Virus record (IMG/VR): IMGVR_UViG_3300025815_000138
Location: 1 to 21,522 of that record
Reading direction: 5' to 3' (one strand)
Length of the DNA stretch: 21,522 nucleotides
Source of the DNA: a virus
The notes beneath the pieces are model-generated. The model was given only the letters and a program-made list of their open reading frames with translations, was not told the DNA's origin and searched no databases. Every line of letters starts with the position of its first letter. Position 1 is the first letter of the stretch. The translations under genes were made by a program, and so were the position numbers. Below, in pieces: positions 10,803 to 18,736 of the stretch.

Positions 10803-10988
10803 ATGGACGATAGATTTCTAAAAACAATAATTTTCATTATGAAAGATAAAACCACAAAAAAACCAATTGTGATTACACACTTTCAAGGTTTTCAAAGTAG
10901 CGAAGAAGCTGAAGACTTTTCCGAATTCCTTAAAACTCAATTCGTCTTGCCAGACGATTATCCAGATGCTAATACAACCATTCATTAA
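10803..10988 (+). CDS. Hypothetical protein upstream of terL (61 aa)
   Basis: A 61-residue protein, MDDRFLKTIIFIMKD then ITHFQGFQSSEEAEDFSEFL. Strand-turn-strand-helix pattern; no family recognised. The ATG lacks a clear ribosome site and a TATAAA lies just before it. Its TAA forms part of the hairpin that carries the terL ribosome site. Small unknown genes between terminase subunits are usual in phages. Confidence 0.5.
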   Translation: MDDRFLKTIIFIMKDKTTKKPIVITHFQGFQSSEEAEDFSEFLKTQFVLPDDYPDANTTIH

Positions 10989-11014
10989 AACAAAAGAGGG
11001 GGGTTTTGTTTTAA
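10985..11014 (+). promoter_or_regulatory. Hairpin presenting the terL ribosome site in its loop
   Basis: TTAAAACAAAA (10985-10995) pairs perfectly with TTTTGTTTTAA (11004-11014), leaving GAGGGGGG as an 8-nt loop. The terL ATG starts one base after the stem. The only plausible Shine-Dalgarno for terL is this loop. The upstream gene's stop codon is in the 5' arm. Confidence 0.55.
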
Positions 11015-11015
11015 A

Positions 11016-12284
11016 ATGAAACAAATTGTAATTCCATACAAGCCAAGAGAAATCCAAAATTTTTTGCATGAAAAATGCGATAAGAACCGATTTAATGTGG
11101 TCATTGTCCATCGTAGAGGGGGTAAGACTGTATTTGCCATCAATCACTTAATTAAGGCTGCTCTAACGAACACTAAACCCTATCCTAGATATGCTTTTAT
11201 CTCTCCATACCGATTGCAGGGTAAATCTACAGCTTGGGACTATCTCAAACAATTCTCTGCTGCCATACCAGGAACAAAATTCAATGAGTCTGAATTGAGG
11301 GTAGATTTCTCAGTGAACAATAGTCGTATTCAAATTATTGGAGGTGAGAATAGTGCTGCAATCAGAGGACAGTATTTTGATGGAATAGTTTGCGATGAAA
11401 CACAAAATCTTTCGCCAGACCTTTTCGATACCATTTTAAGACCAGCTCTTTCCGACAGAATGGGGTTTGCTATATTCATAGGCACACCGATGGGGAGAAA
11501 CTGGTTTTTTGAACTTCATGAAAGAGCTAAACATCAAAAGGATTGGTTCACTAAAGTATTCAAAGCAAGTGAAACTAAGATTATAGCTCAAGAAGAATTA
11601 GATGCTGCTAAATCCACAATGTCGCCAGAGGCTTATGCTCAAGAGTTTGAATGTTCTTTCCAAGCTGGAATATCAGGTTCTTATTATGGTAAGACCATAG
11701 AGGAATTAGAAGCTAAAGGTAGAATAGTTAATTTTGATATTGATGAAAATTTAGAGGTTGAAACTTGGTGGGATTTAGGAATGAACGACAGCACAGTAAT
11801 CACCTTTGCTCAGCGACATGGTGATGAAATTAGAATTATTGATTGCTACGAAAATTCTGGTGAGGGTTTAGAGCATTATATGAATGTCATAGATGATAAG
11901 GGGTATAACTATTCTAAGCATATTGCACCCCATGATATAAGGGTTAGAGAGATTGGCACTAATAAATCTAGGTGGGAAACAGCTAAAGAAATGGGACTAG
12001 AATTTGACATCGCACCCAAACTTAGTGTAGAAGATGGTATTGAGCAAGTAAGACAAATGTTACCAAAGTGTTACTTCCATAAAAACAATTGCAAAAAGTT
12101 GATTGAGGCATTAAAATCATATTGCAAACGATGGGATGAAAAAAATAATTGTTTTAGGAACAAACCCCTCCATAATTGGAGTTCACACTTTTGCGACAGC
12201 ATAAGGTATGGAGCAGTTACTGAGCCTGTAAAAAGATCAGACTGGTCTAAACCAATTGTAGTTGACACAAATTATATAGTTTAA
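11016..12284 (+). CDS. terL: Terminase large subunit (packaging ATPase and nuclease)
   Basis: A 422-residue motor protein. Walker A is VHRRGGKT (31-38), Walker B with the catalytic Glu is GIVCDE (123-128), and the coupling motif FIGTPMG is at 154-160. The RNase H-like nuclease follows with acidic residues in WDLGMNDS (253, 258), IIDCYE (276), PHD (306-307) and HFCDSIRYG (394). It pumps DNA into the prohead and cuts concatemers. Length and domains look complete. The start is set by the ATG after the G-rich hairpin loop. The portal gene follows 1 nt after its stop. Confidence 0.95.
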   Translation: MKQIVIPYKPREIQNFLHEKCDKNRFNVVIVHRRGGKTVFAINHLIKAALTNTKPYPRYAFISPYRLQGKSTAWDYLKQFSAAIPGTKFNESELRVDFSVNNSRIQIIGGENSAAIRGQYFDGIVCDETQNLSPDLFDTILRPALSDRMGFAIFIGTPMGRNWFFELHERAKHQKDWFTKVFKASETKIIAQEELDAAKSTMSPEAYAQEFECSFQAGISGSYYGKTIEELEAKGRIVNFDIDENLEVETWWDLGMNDSTVITFAQRHGDEIRIIDCYENSGEGLEHYMNVIDDKGYNYSKHIAPHDIRVREIGTNKSRWETAKEMGLEFDIAPKLSVEDGIEQVRQMLPKCYFHKNNCKKLIEALKSYCKRWDEKNNCFRNKPLHNWSSHFCDSIRYGAVTEPVKRSDWSKPIVVDTNYIV

Positions 12285-12285
12285 T

Positions 12286-14517
12286 ATGGCAAAAAAAATA
12301 ATCGAATTATCAGATCCTAAATTACGAAGTTTATTATCAAACCAAATTGAAAATGCTTTAGGGTATTTAGGTGGACAGCTTTCTCAATCCAGAAGAAAAT
12401 CTTTAGAATATTATTTAGGAGATAAATTAGGAACTGAGATTGATGGTCGATCTCAAGTCGTATCAACTGATGTTGCTGATACAGTAGAAAGTATCTTACC
12501 AAATCTTTTAAGAGTATTCACAGCTAGTGATAAAGTAGTTCGTTGCGAACCTGTTACTGGCGAAGATGTTCCTCTTGCCGAACAAGCGACAGCATATTTG
12601 AATCATGTCTTCTACAAAGACAATAATGGTTTCCAATTACTTTATAATTTTTTCAAAGATGCTCTAATTGAAAAAAATGGTTTCTTAAAAGTTTATTATG
12701 ACGAAAGTGAAAAAGTAGAATTTGAAACTTATAAAAATTTATCCAAAGCTGAGAAAGATGCTTTAGAAGATAGTAAAGATGAAATCGAATTTGTTGACGA
12801 AGAAGAAATGGAAGATGAGTCTGCCAAAGAAGAATTCGAAAAATTATTAGAACAATACGAAGCTCAAGGAGTAGATGTTAGTAAAGTACCTGTTCCTGAT
12901 TTTACATTGTACAATTGCAGAATTAAACGAACTAAAAAAAGTGGTAAAGTAAAAATTGAATCAGTTCCCCCTGAAGAATTTTTAATTGATCGAAATGCTA
13001 AATCAATTGAAGATGCAGAATTTGTTTCTCATAAAGTTTTAATGTCAAGATCCGATCTAGTAGCGATGGGATATGATGAAGAAGAAGTTGCAAATTTACC
13101 TAGATCCGATGAAGATGTTTATAATACTGAGGAGATTGTTCGACAAAGAAATGTTGATGAGTTTCCAGTTGATAATGCAACTGATAAATCTACAGAAAAA
13201 ATTTTAATTTATGAATCGTATATTAAATATGATTATGATGAAGATGGTATTGCAGAATTAAGAAGAATTGTATCTGCAGGAGATAGTGGTTCTATGGTTT
13301 TAGAAAATTCTCCATGCGATAATGTTCCTTTTGTAACTGTAACTCCAATTCCAATGCCACATCGTTTTTATGGCAGATCCATTTCTGAATTAGTTGAAGA
13401 TATTCAATTGATGAAATCTACTGTGATGAGGCAGTTATTAGATAATATGTATTTGACTAATAATAATAGGGTGGCGATCATGGATGGTATGGTGAATATG
13501 GATGATTTATTAACCACTAGACCTGGTGGTGTAGTCAGAACCAAACAACCACCAAACCAAGTGATGCAACCTTTACAAGCACAACCAATTTCACAACAAG
13601 CCTTTCCATTATTATCTTACTTAGATTCAGTTAGAGAAGTTAGAACTGGTATTTCTAAACAAGTACAAGGCTTAGATCCAGATACTTTAAGTGCTAAAAC
13701 AGCAACTGGAGTAAATGCTTTGATGACGCAAACACAAATGCGTTCAGAATTAATTGCTAGAATCTTTGCAGAAACAGGAGTGAAAGATTTATTTAGAAAA
13801 ATATTTGAGCTGATGGTTAAGTATCAAGACAAAGAAAGAATTATTATGCTCAACAATCAATATATTCCAGTTCGACCTACTGAATGGAAAGATAAATTTA
13901 ATATTTCTATTGTAGTTGGACTAGGTACTGGTTCTAAAGAGCAACAAATCATGTTACTCAACAACATCCTTGAACGACAACTCCAAGCCTTCCAATTACA
14001 AGGGGGTAAAGAGATGCCAATGGTTACATTAAAAAATATGTATAACACTTTATCAAAAATTATTGAGAACGCAGGACTAAAAAATGTGGAAAGTTATTTT
14101 GTAAATCCAGATATAGGCAAACAAATGATGCCTCCACCTGCTCCTCCACCACTAACTCCAATTGAAAAAATTGAATTTACTAGAATTGATGCTGAGAATA
14201 AGAGAAAAATTGCTGATGTTGAATTACAATACCAAGAATTACAACAAAAAACTCAACAGATGGCTTTAGATTTTGAAGCGAAGATTAAAGAGATGGCATT
14301 AAAATACAATACTCAATTAGACACTGCTAAAATTAAAGCAGATGCAGATTTAGACAAGATGATGATGGCAAGTAATAGTAAGATACTTGAACAAGCACAA
14401 AAATCTGCTAATATGTTTAGCCAACAGGTACAAGGATTAAATGGAAACCAAAGACCAGGCACTGAGATCGGAAGAAGTCAGCCGATCCCAACAAGCCAAA
14501 CAGATTTTACAGAATAA
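12286..14517 (+). CDS. Portal protein, P22-type
   Basis: A 743-residue protein with the P22-like portal pattern: an N-terminal SRRKSLEYYLGDKLGTE region, DGRSQVVSTDVADTVESILP (53-72), and a large alpha/beta middle. Its C-terminal end has a PPPAPPPLTP hinge near residue 623 and about 90 residues of coiled coil, comparable to the long barrel helices of P22 gp1. An acidic, low-complexity patch (EDSKDEIEFVDEEEMEDES) sits near residues 160-180. Twelve copies form the DNA gate at the head vertex and contact terminase and tail. No clear ribosome site precedes the ATG; it begins right after terL. Confidence 0.9.
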   Translation: MAKKIIELSDPKLRSLLSNQIENALGYLGGQLSQSRRKSLEYYLGDKLGTEIDGRSQVVSTDVADTVESILPNLLRVFTASDKVVRCEPVTGEDVPLAEQATAYLNHVFYKDNNGFQLLYNFFKDALIEKNGFLKVYYDESEKVEFETYKNLSKAEKDALEDSKDEIEFVDEEEMEDESAKEEFEKLLEQYEAQGVDVSKVPVPDFTLYNCRIKRTKKSGKVKIESVPPEEFLIDRNAKSIEDAEFVSHKVLMSRSDLVAMGYDEEEVANLPRSDEDVYNTEEIVRQRNVDEFPVDNATDKSTEKILIYESYIKYDYDEDGIAELRRIVSAGDSGSMVLENSPCDNVPFVTVTPIPMPHRFYGRSISELVEDIQLMKSTVMRQLLDNMYLTNNNRVAIMDGMVNMDDLLTTRPGGVVRTKQPPNQVMQPLQAQPISQQAFPLLSYLDSVREVRTGISKQVQGLDPDTLSAKTATGVNALMTQTQMRSELIARIFAETGVKDLFRKIFELMVKYQDKERIIMLNNQYIPVRPTEWKDKFNISIVVGLGTGSKEQQIMLLNNILERQLQAFQLQGGKEMPMVTLKNMYNTLSKIIENAGLKNVESYFVNPDIGKQMMPPPAPPPLTPIEKIEFTRIDAENKRKIADVELQYQELQQKTQQMALDFEAKIKEMALKYNTQLDTAKIKADADLDKMMMASNSKILEQAQKSANMFSQQVQGLNGNQRPGTEIGRSQPIPTSQTDFTE

Positions 14518-14737
14518 AATTTTTAAAGAGGCAATAGATTCTCTAAAAAAACTTTATTCTGAAGCACTGTTAGAAAAAACAGGTGCTAAAGAAAGCGATA
14601 CCAGAGAAAAACTTTGGATTGCTTATAATGTTGTTGGTAAAGTTGAACAACATCTTCAAACTGTAATTGAAACAGGGAAACTTGCAGAGAAACAGTTAGA
14701 AGAATTTAGAAAACAACAACAGCAAACAAAATTTTAA
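14441..14737 (+). CDS. Small conserved head-operon protein (98 aa)
   Basis: A 98-residue helical protein: an N-terminal charged region, KIFKEAIDSLKKLYSEALL, TREKLWIAYNVVGKVEQHLQTV and a Gln/Lys-rich end. Similar small helical proteins follow the portal gene in many podovirus and siphovirus head operons, with no firm function. AAGGATTAA precedes the ATG. The first 77 nt overlap the portal C-terminal end in another frame. Confidence 0.7.
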   Translation: METKDQALRSEEVSRSQQAKQILQNKIFKEAIDSLKKLYSEALLEKTGAKESDTREKLWIAYNVVGKVEQHLQTVIETGKLAEKQLEEFRKQQQQTKF

Positions 14738-14772
14738 CCCATCGGTTAGAATAAATCAAAGCCAAGTCATAA

Positions 14773-14811
14773 GACAGCTTACTTCATAAGAAGTATTCTG
14801 ATGACAGCTTA
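14773..14811 (+). repeat. Hairpin between direct repeats in the scaffold leader
   Basis: GACAGCTTA occurs twice, 30 bp apart (14773-14781 and 14803-14811). Between them TACTTC and GAAGTA form a perfect 6-bp stem with ATAA loop (14780-14795). It lies 16 nt before the scaffold-protein start, just upstream of its AGGAGGACTA ribosome site, so it might tune translation or RNA stability. Confidence 0.45.
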
Positions 14812-14827
14812 ACCAATAGGAGGACTA

Positions 14828-15820
14828 ATGTCTGACTCAAACCCATTGTTGTCAAATGCAACAATACAAGGTGCTGCTAAGCACATTGAAAGTTTAATGG
14901 ACTCTAAAGGAGTTATCAAACAAACTTCAAAAGAAGCAGAACCAGTTGAACCAAAAGAAGAAGCTGAGGCTAATTCTAAGGTTGAACAAAAAACTGAAAC
15001 TCAACTAGAGGAAACTTTAGAAGTTGCAGATCAAGAAGAAGACGCATCTATAGATGAAAATGCGATTGAAGAACAAGAAACCGATCTACACCAAGTTATT
15101 GTTAATGGTGAAAAGATTGATGTTGACCTTGAAGAATTAAAAGCAGGTTATCAAAAGGATGCCGACTACAGACGAAAAACTGAAGAAATAGCAATCCAAA
15201 AAAGAGAGCTAAAGTCTGAAGAAGATCGTTTGAAAAATCAGTATTCCACCAAGATGGATGACTTAAATTCATTAGTGGCGACTTTAAATGCTGAGATTAA
15301 CAATGATATGAATTCCAAAGAACTTGATAGACTTTGGGATGAAGATCCAACTGAGGCTGCTAGAGTTGATCGTAGAATTCAGAAACGAAAACAAACGATA
15401 CAACAAGCACAGCAAAAACTGAGAGAACATCAAGAATCTCAGTTCCAGGAAATATTAAGAGAAGAACAAAGAAAACTTCACTTGAAACATCCTGAAATTG
15501 CTGATCCTGTAAAGGGTTCTGAAGTGAAATCAAATATTGTGAACTATTTAAGTTCTAAAGGCTTCTCAAATGAGGATGTCGCAAGAATTTATGATTCAAG
15601 ATATTTTGATGTGATTATGGATGGAATGAATTTTCAAAAAACTAAATCAGTTAAACCTAATTTAGTTTCTAAAAAAGTAAAACCATCTAACTTTGTTAAA
15701 TCTGGTGTTAAGACTACTAAAGAGGATATGGATAGAAAATCTAGGTTGGATAAACTGAAATCGCTGAAACGATCAGGAAATCCAAAGGATGCAACTGATT
15801 TGTTGATGCGTTATTTATAA
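14828..15820 (+). CDS. Head scaffolding protein
   Basis: A 330-residue protein. The N-terminal third is very acidic and probably disordered; the middle (about 110-220) is a long charged coiled coil rich in Gln, Glu, Arg and Lys; the C-terminal third is basic and ends DATDLLMRYL. This layout and the position directly before the major capsid gene identify a podovirus scaffold, which assembles the prohead and exits or is removed. AGGAGGACTA gives a strong ribosome site. Confidence 0.8.
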   Translation: MSDSNPLLSNATIQGAAKHIESLMDSKGVIKQTSKEAEPVEPKEEAEANSKVEQKTETQLEETLEVADQEEDASIDENAIEEQETDLHQVIVNGEKIDVDLEELKAGYQKDADYRRKTEEIAIQKRELKSEEDRLKNQYSTKMDDLNSLVATLNAEINNDMNSKELDRLWDEDPTEAARVDRRIQKRKQTIQQAQQKLREHQESQFQEILREEQRKLHLKHPEIADPVKGSEVKSNIVNYLSSKGFSNEDVARIYDSRYFDVIMDGMNFQKTKSVKPNLVSKKVKPSNFVKSGVKTTKEDMDRKSRLDKLKSLKRSGNPKDATDLLMRYL

Positions 15821-15845
15821 ACCAACAACCAAATAGGAGAAAAAA

Positions 15846-16796
15846 ATGGCTGTTTATAAAACATACGACACAGTTGGCATAAGAGAAGATTTGGCAGATA
15901 TTATTTATTCAATATCTCCAACTGAAACACCTTTTATGTCTGGAGTTGCTAAAACAAAAGCAACTAATACATCACACCAGTGGCAAACAGATGCTTTAGC
16001 AGATGTTGCTGCTAATGCTGCAGTTGAAGGAGCTAACATTTCTTATGGAACTCAGTCTCCAACAACTAAAGAAACTAACTACACTCAAATCTCTACTAAA
16101 GCGATTCAAGTATCAGGAACTAATGATGCTGTAACATCTGCTGGTAGAAATAATGAGTTAGCTTACCAAGTAGCTAAAGCTGCGAAAGAGTTAAAAAGAG
16201 ATATGGAAACTGCTCTTTTATCTAACAATGCTAAAGTTGCTGGTGATGGTTCTACTGCTAGAGAACTTGGTGGAGTCCAAACTTGGATTGAAACCAATGT
16301 ATCTGCTGGTGCAGGTGGATCAGGTGCTGGTAATGGTGCTGCTAGAACAGATGGTACTCAAAGAGCTTTTACTGAAGATCAGTTAAAAGAAGTATTGAGA
16401 AAATGTTACAATGAAGGTGGAAACCCTAACATGATTATGGTTGGTGCTTTCAATAAACAAAAACTATCTGGCTTTACTGGTGGTTCAACTAGATTTGACC
16501 AAGCAGAAGACAGAAGATTAGTTACATCTATTGATGTGTACGAATCAGACTTTGGAACATTACAAGTTGCTCCAAACAGATTCATCAGAGGTGCTAACGC
16601 AACTCCTGCTAAAGTTGGTCAAGATGCTCTAGTATTAGAGATGGACTACTGGGCAGTTTCTTTCTTGAGAGATTTTGCTCTACAAACTCCAGCTCAGACT
16701 GCAGACGCAGATCAGAGATTTATGGTAGCTGAGTACACTCTTGAATCAAGAAACGAAAAAGCTAGTGGTGCTGTTTTTGATTTAACAACATCATAA
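15846..16796 (+). CDS. Major capsid protein (SU10 type, DUF5309-like)
   Basis: A 316-residue protein. The N-terminal arm MAVYKTYDTVGIREDLADII with ISPTETPFMSG, the E-loop-like HQWQTDALA segment, the conserved helix AAKELKRDMETALL and the C-terminal VAEYTLESRNEKA are typical of the SU10/DUF5309 branch of HK97-fold capsid proteins. No protease gene and no cleavage site are evident. The AGGAGAAAAAA ribosome site is strong and a stable hairpin follows its stop, as expected for the most abundant structural protein. Confidence 0.92.
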   Translation: MAVYKTYDTVGIREDLADIIYSISPTETPFMSGVAKTKATNTSHQWQTDALADVAANAAVEGANISYGTQSPTTKETNYTQISTKAIQVSGTNDAVTSAGRNNELAYQVAKAAKELKRDMETALLSNNAKVAGDGSTARELGGVQTWIETNVSAGAGGSGAGNGAARTDGTQRAFTEDQLKEVLRKCYNEGGNPNMIMVGAFNKQKLSGFTGGSTRFDQAEDRRLVTSIDVYESDFGTLQVAPNRFIRGANATPAKVGQDALVLEMDYWAVSFLRDFALQTPAQTADADQRFMVAEYTLESRNEKASGAVFDLTTS

Positions 16797-16807
16797 TAAA
16801 TAATTTG

Positions 16808-16831
16808 TGGTGGGGGAGAAATCCCCCATCA
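16808..16831 (+). terminator. Hairpin after the capsid gene (GAAA loop)
   Basis: A 10-bp stem, TGGTGGGGGA with TCCCCCATCA (one G-U pair), closed by a GAAA tetraloop. Only a weak T-rich stretch follows. Very stable in this AT-rich genome. A partial terminator or a stop for 3' exonucleases would raise capsid mRNA relative to the genes downstream. Confidence 0.6.
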
Positions 16832-16904
16832 TATTTAATCAACAATTTTGTTTGGTCTTTGAAGATTATTTAAAGTCGGAACGAAGCAAATAAAAAGGAT
16901 AAAA

Positions 16905-17252
16905 ATGAGAACACTTAACGATTATTTTATAACTGCTGAGATTGAAGATATTTCTACAGCTTCATCAACTTTTGTTGCGATCCCTGATGGCGGAAAAGTA
17001 GTTAAAATTTTAACTGCTTTACAAGGTGCTATTTCAGGTGCTAATGCAGCTATTACTTTTGAAGTTGGTGGTACTGCTATGACTAATTCTGCTATTACTG
17101 TTGCACACACAAGTTCTGCTGCAGGTGATGTAGATTCATCTGAGCCAAGTGCTGCTAATAGAGTTGAAGAAGGTGGAACTATCGAAATGATTACAGATGG
17201 TGGTTCAACTGGAACTGCAAAACTTCTTGTTACTTTTGTTATAAGAAGATAA
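16905..17252 (+). CDS. Small structural protein candidate (115 aa)
   Basis: A 115-residue, Ala/Thr/Ser-rich, beta-strand-type protein (MRTLNDYFITAEIEDIS..., GGKVVKILTALQGAISGANAAI, LLVTFVIRR). The composition and place after the capsid gene suggest a head decoration or other virion protein. AGGATAAAA precedes the ATG. It is flanked on both sides by strong GGGGGA/TCCCCC hairpins, so it is likely a separately processed, abundant message. No family name can be given with confidence. Confidence 0.65.
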   Translation: MRTLNDYFITAEIEDISTASSTFVAIPDGGKVVKILTALQGAISGANAAITFEVGGTAMTNSAITVAHTSSAAGDVDSSEPSAANRVEEGGTIEMITDGGSTGTAKLLVTFVIRR

Positions 17253-17260
17253 TATTAATA

Positions 17261-17291
17261 AGGGGGATCTTGCCTAGCGGTATTTCCCCCT
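17261..17291 (+). terminator. Second GGGGGA/TCCCCC hairpin
   Basis: AGGGGGA (17261-17267) pairs perfectly with TCCCCCT (17285-17291); the 17-nt loop contains a possible GCC/GGT inner stem. It lies between two small structural genes, just before an AAGGAGAAT ribosome site. The stem core is the same as in the hairpin after the capsid gene. Confidence 0.55.
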
Positions 17292-17312
17292 ACCTAATTT
17301 AAGGAGAATGTA

Positions 17313-17585
17313 ATGGCTATGAATTATGCTTTAAGACCTGGAACAACACAAAAATTATCTCCATCTGGTTCTTCAGTTGCATCAACTGCATTTGGTTCAC
17401 AAACTGAATATGTAAGAGTTGCTGCTGATGCTGATGTGCATATTGTTTTTGGTGGTTCACCAACTGCAACTGCAAATGATATTTTTGTACCAGTTGACCA
17501 ACCAGAACTTTTTAAAGTTTCGCCTGGTGAAAAAATTGCAGTTATTGGTACTGCAAATGTTTCAGTTACTGAAATGTCTAGCTAG
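17313..17585 (+). CDS. Small structural protein candidate (90 aa)
   Basis: A 90-residue beta-rich protein (MNYALRPGTTQKLSPSGSS, EYVRVAADADVHIVFGGSP, PGEKIAVIGTANVSVTEM). The pattern of short strands with Gly/Ser turns resembles small phage head or head-tail proteins; a shared fold with the 115-residue neighbour is possible. AAGGAGAAT precedes two nearby ATGs; the one at 17313 is used because the other meets a stop at once. Confidence 0.65.
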   Translation: MAMNYALRPGTTQKLSPSGSSVASTAFGSQTEYVRVAADADVHIVFGGSPTATANDIFVPVDQPELFKVSPGEKIAVIGTANVSVTEMSS

Positions 17586-17587
17586 GA

Positions 17588-17722
17588 ATGGCTAAACAAA
17601 AGTTTGTTCACTATGTTCCAAGACCGAAGCCACCTAAAAGACCAGGTGTGCATAAGAAACGAAAAAACAAAAGTGAAAAACGACAGAAGAAACAAACCAG
17701 ATATAGAGGTCAAGGAAAATGA
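17588..17722 (+). CDS. Very basic miniprotein (44 aa), KFVHYVPRPKPPKRP type
   Basis: A 44-residue protein with a strand-like start, MAKQKFVHYVPRPKPPKRP, followed by about 20 residues that are nearly all Lys, Arg or Gln. I recall nearly identical miniproteins in the structural operons of marine podoviruses, always unassigned. Its AGGA ribosome site is formed by the upstream stop region and its TGA overlaps the next ATG. With its charge it may bind DNA or RNA, perhaps in the head or at the portal; unproven. Confidence 0.75.
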   Translation: MAKQKFVHYVPRPKPPKRPGVHKKRKNKSEKRQKKQTRYRGQGK

Positions 17723-18051
17723 AAAAAGATATTGAAATAGATGGTTTAAAAAAAACTACCTACATGAAAGATGACATGGATGGTAAAATTGTAACCAAAG
17801 AAGAAATCAATATTACTCCTCACTTGCAACACAATAAAAGATTATTAAACCTTAATGATGGGTATAATAAATCTAGGGATATGAAAAGAGTAGCAAGTAT
17901 TCCAACTATTGCTTTGCAAGTTTGGGCAAAAGAATATAATGGTACTAATAACTGGTTTGGTTTGCCAAAAGAAACACAAAAAAAAATATTACAAAAAAAA
18001 CTAAATAGTAGTGAGTTTAGATACTTTAGAACTGCAGAAGGTAAAATATAA
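17719..18051 (+). CDS. Conserved structural-operon protein (110 aa)
   Basis: A 110-residue protein. The N-terminal half is charged, with several Lys/Asp turns; the C-terminal half has IPTIALQVWAKEYNG, WFGLPKETQKKILQKKLNSS and FRYFRTAEGKI, a compact helical pattern. I recall this C-terminal block from podoviruses but know no assigned function. It overlaps both neighbours (ATGA and TAATG) between a basic miniprotein and the adaptor, so a head-completion role is plausible. Confidence 0.65.
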   Translation: MKKDIEIDGLKKTTYMKDDMDGKIVTKEEINITPHLQHNKRLLNLNDGYNKSRDMKRVASIPTIALQVWAKEYNGTNNWFGLPKETQKKILQKKLNSSEFRYFRTAEGKI

Positions 18052-18728
18052 TGGCACTAAATACTTATTCAGCTTTAAAAACTTCAATTGCAAATTGGTT
18101 AAACCGATCTGATTTAACTTCAGAAATTTCTGGAGATTTTATTGTACTTACAGAAAAAGACTTTAATTCTAAATTAAGAATTAGAAAAATGATAACTCAG
18201 ACTACAATTACTGTAGATGCTGAAACAGAATCTTTACCATCAGGATTTTTACAAGTAAGAGATTTTTATATTTTAAATGGTGGAACTAAATACGCATTAA
18301 ATTATATTACTCCAGCACAAATGGATCAGATTAAAGGAGGTTCTATGACTGGACAACCTTCTTCTTATACAATTTTAGGAGATACTTTTAGATTTGCACC
18401 AAGTCCTGCTAGTGCATACACAGCTTATTTAAATTATTACAAAGAGTTTGATCCTTTATCAGATTCAAATACTTCAAATTATATTTTAGCAAATCACCCT
18501 GCAATTTATTTATATGGTTCATTATATCATGCTGCTAATTTCTTAGGTGGTATTGAACCGAATCAAACAGGTCAGTGGGAAAAAATGTATCAAACTGCTT
18601 TAGAACGATTAGAACGAAATGATAGAGAAGATCAGTATGGCAACGCACCTTTACAACAACGATCTGATGTAACAGTTGCATCCCCATTTAGTGATAGCTC
18701 AAGAATTTCTGTAACTAATAATACTTAG
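18051..18728 (+). CDS. Head-tail adaptor (SU10 adaptor-like)
   Basis: A 225-residue protein. The helical N-terminus (YSALKTSIANWLNRSDL), LTEKDFNSKLRIRKM, then a beta part with PSGFLQVRDFYI and FRFAPSPAS, and a late helix (HPAIYLYGSLYHAANFLG), match the adaptor proteins of SU10/P22-like podoviruses that ring the portal and join the nozzle. It directly precedes the nozzle gene. Start overlaps the upstream stop by one base (TAATG). Confidence 0.8.
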   Translation: MALNTYSALKTSIANWLNRSDLTSEISGDFIVLTEKDFNSKLRIRKMITQTTITVDAETESLPSGFLQVRDFYILNGGTKYALNYITPAQMDQIKGGSMTGQPSSYTILGDTFRFAPSPASAYTAYLNYYKEFDPLSDSNTSNYILANHPAIYLYGSLYHAANFLGGIEPNQTGQWEKMYQTALERLERNDREDQYGNAPLQQRSDVTVASPFSDSSRISVTNNT

Positions 18729-18736
18729 GAAATTAA

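Noticed and set aside
10818-11147. Minus-strand frame of 109 codons opposite the terL start.
   Set aside because: It covers the Walker A region of terL and the gene before it in antisense, with no ribosome site.
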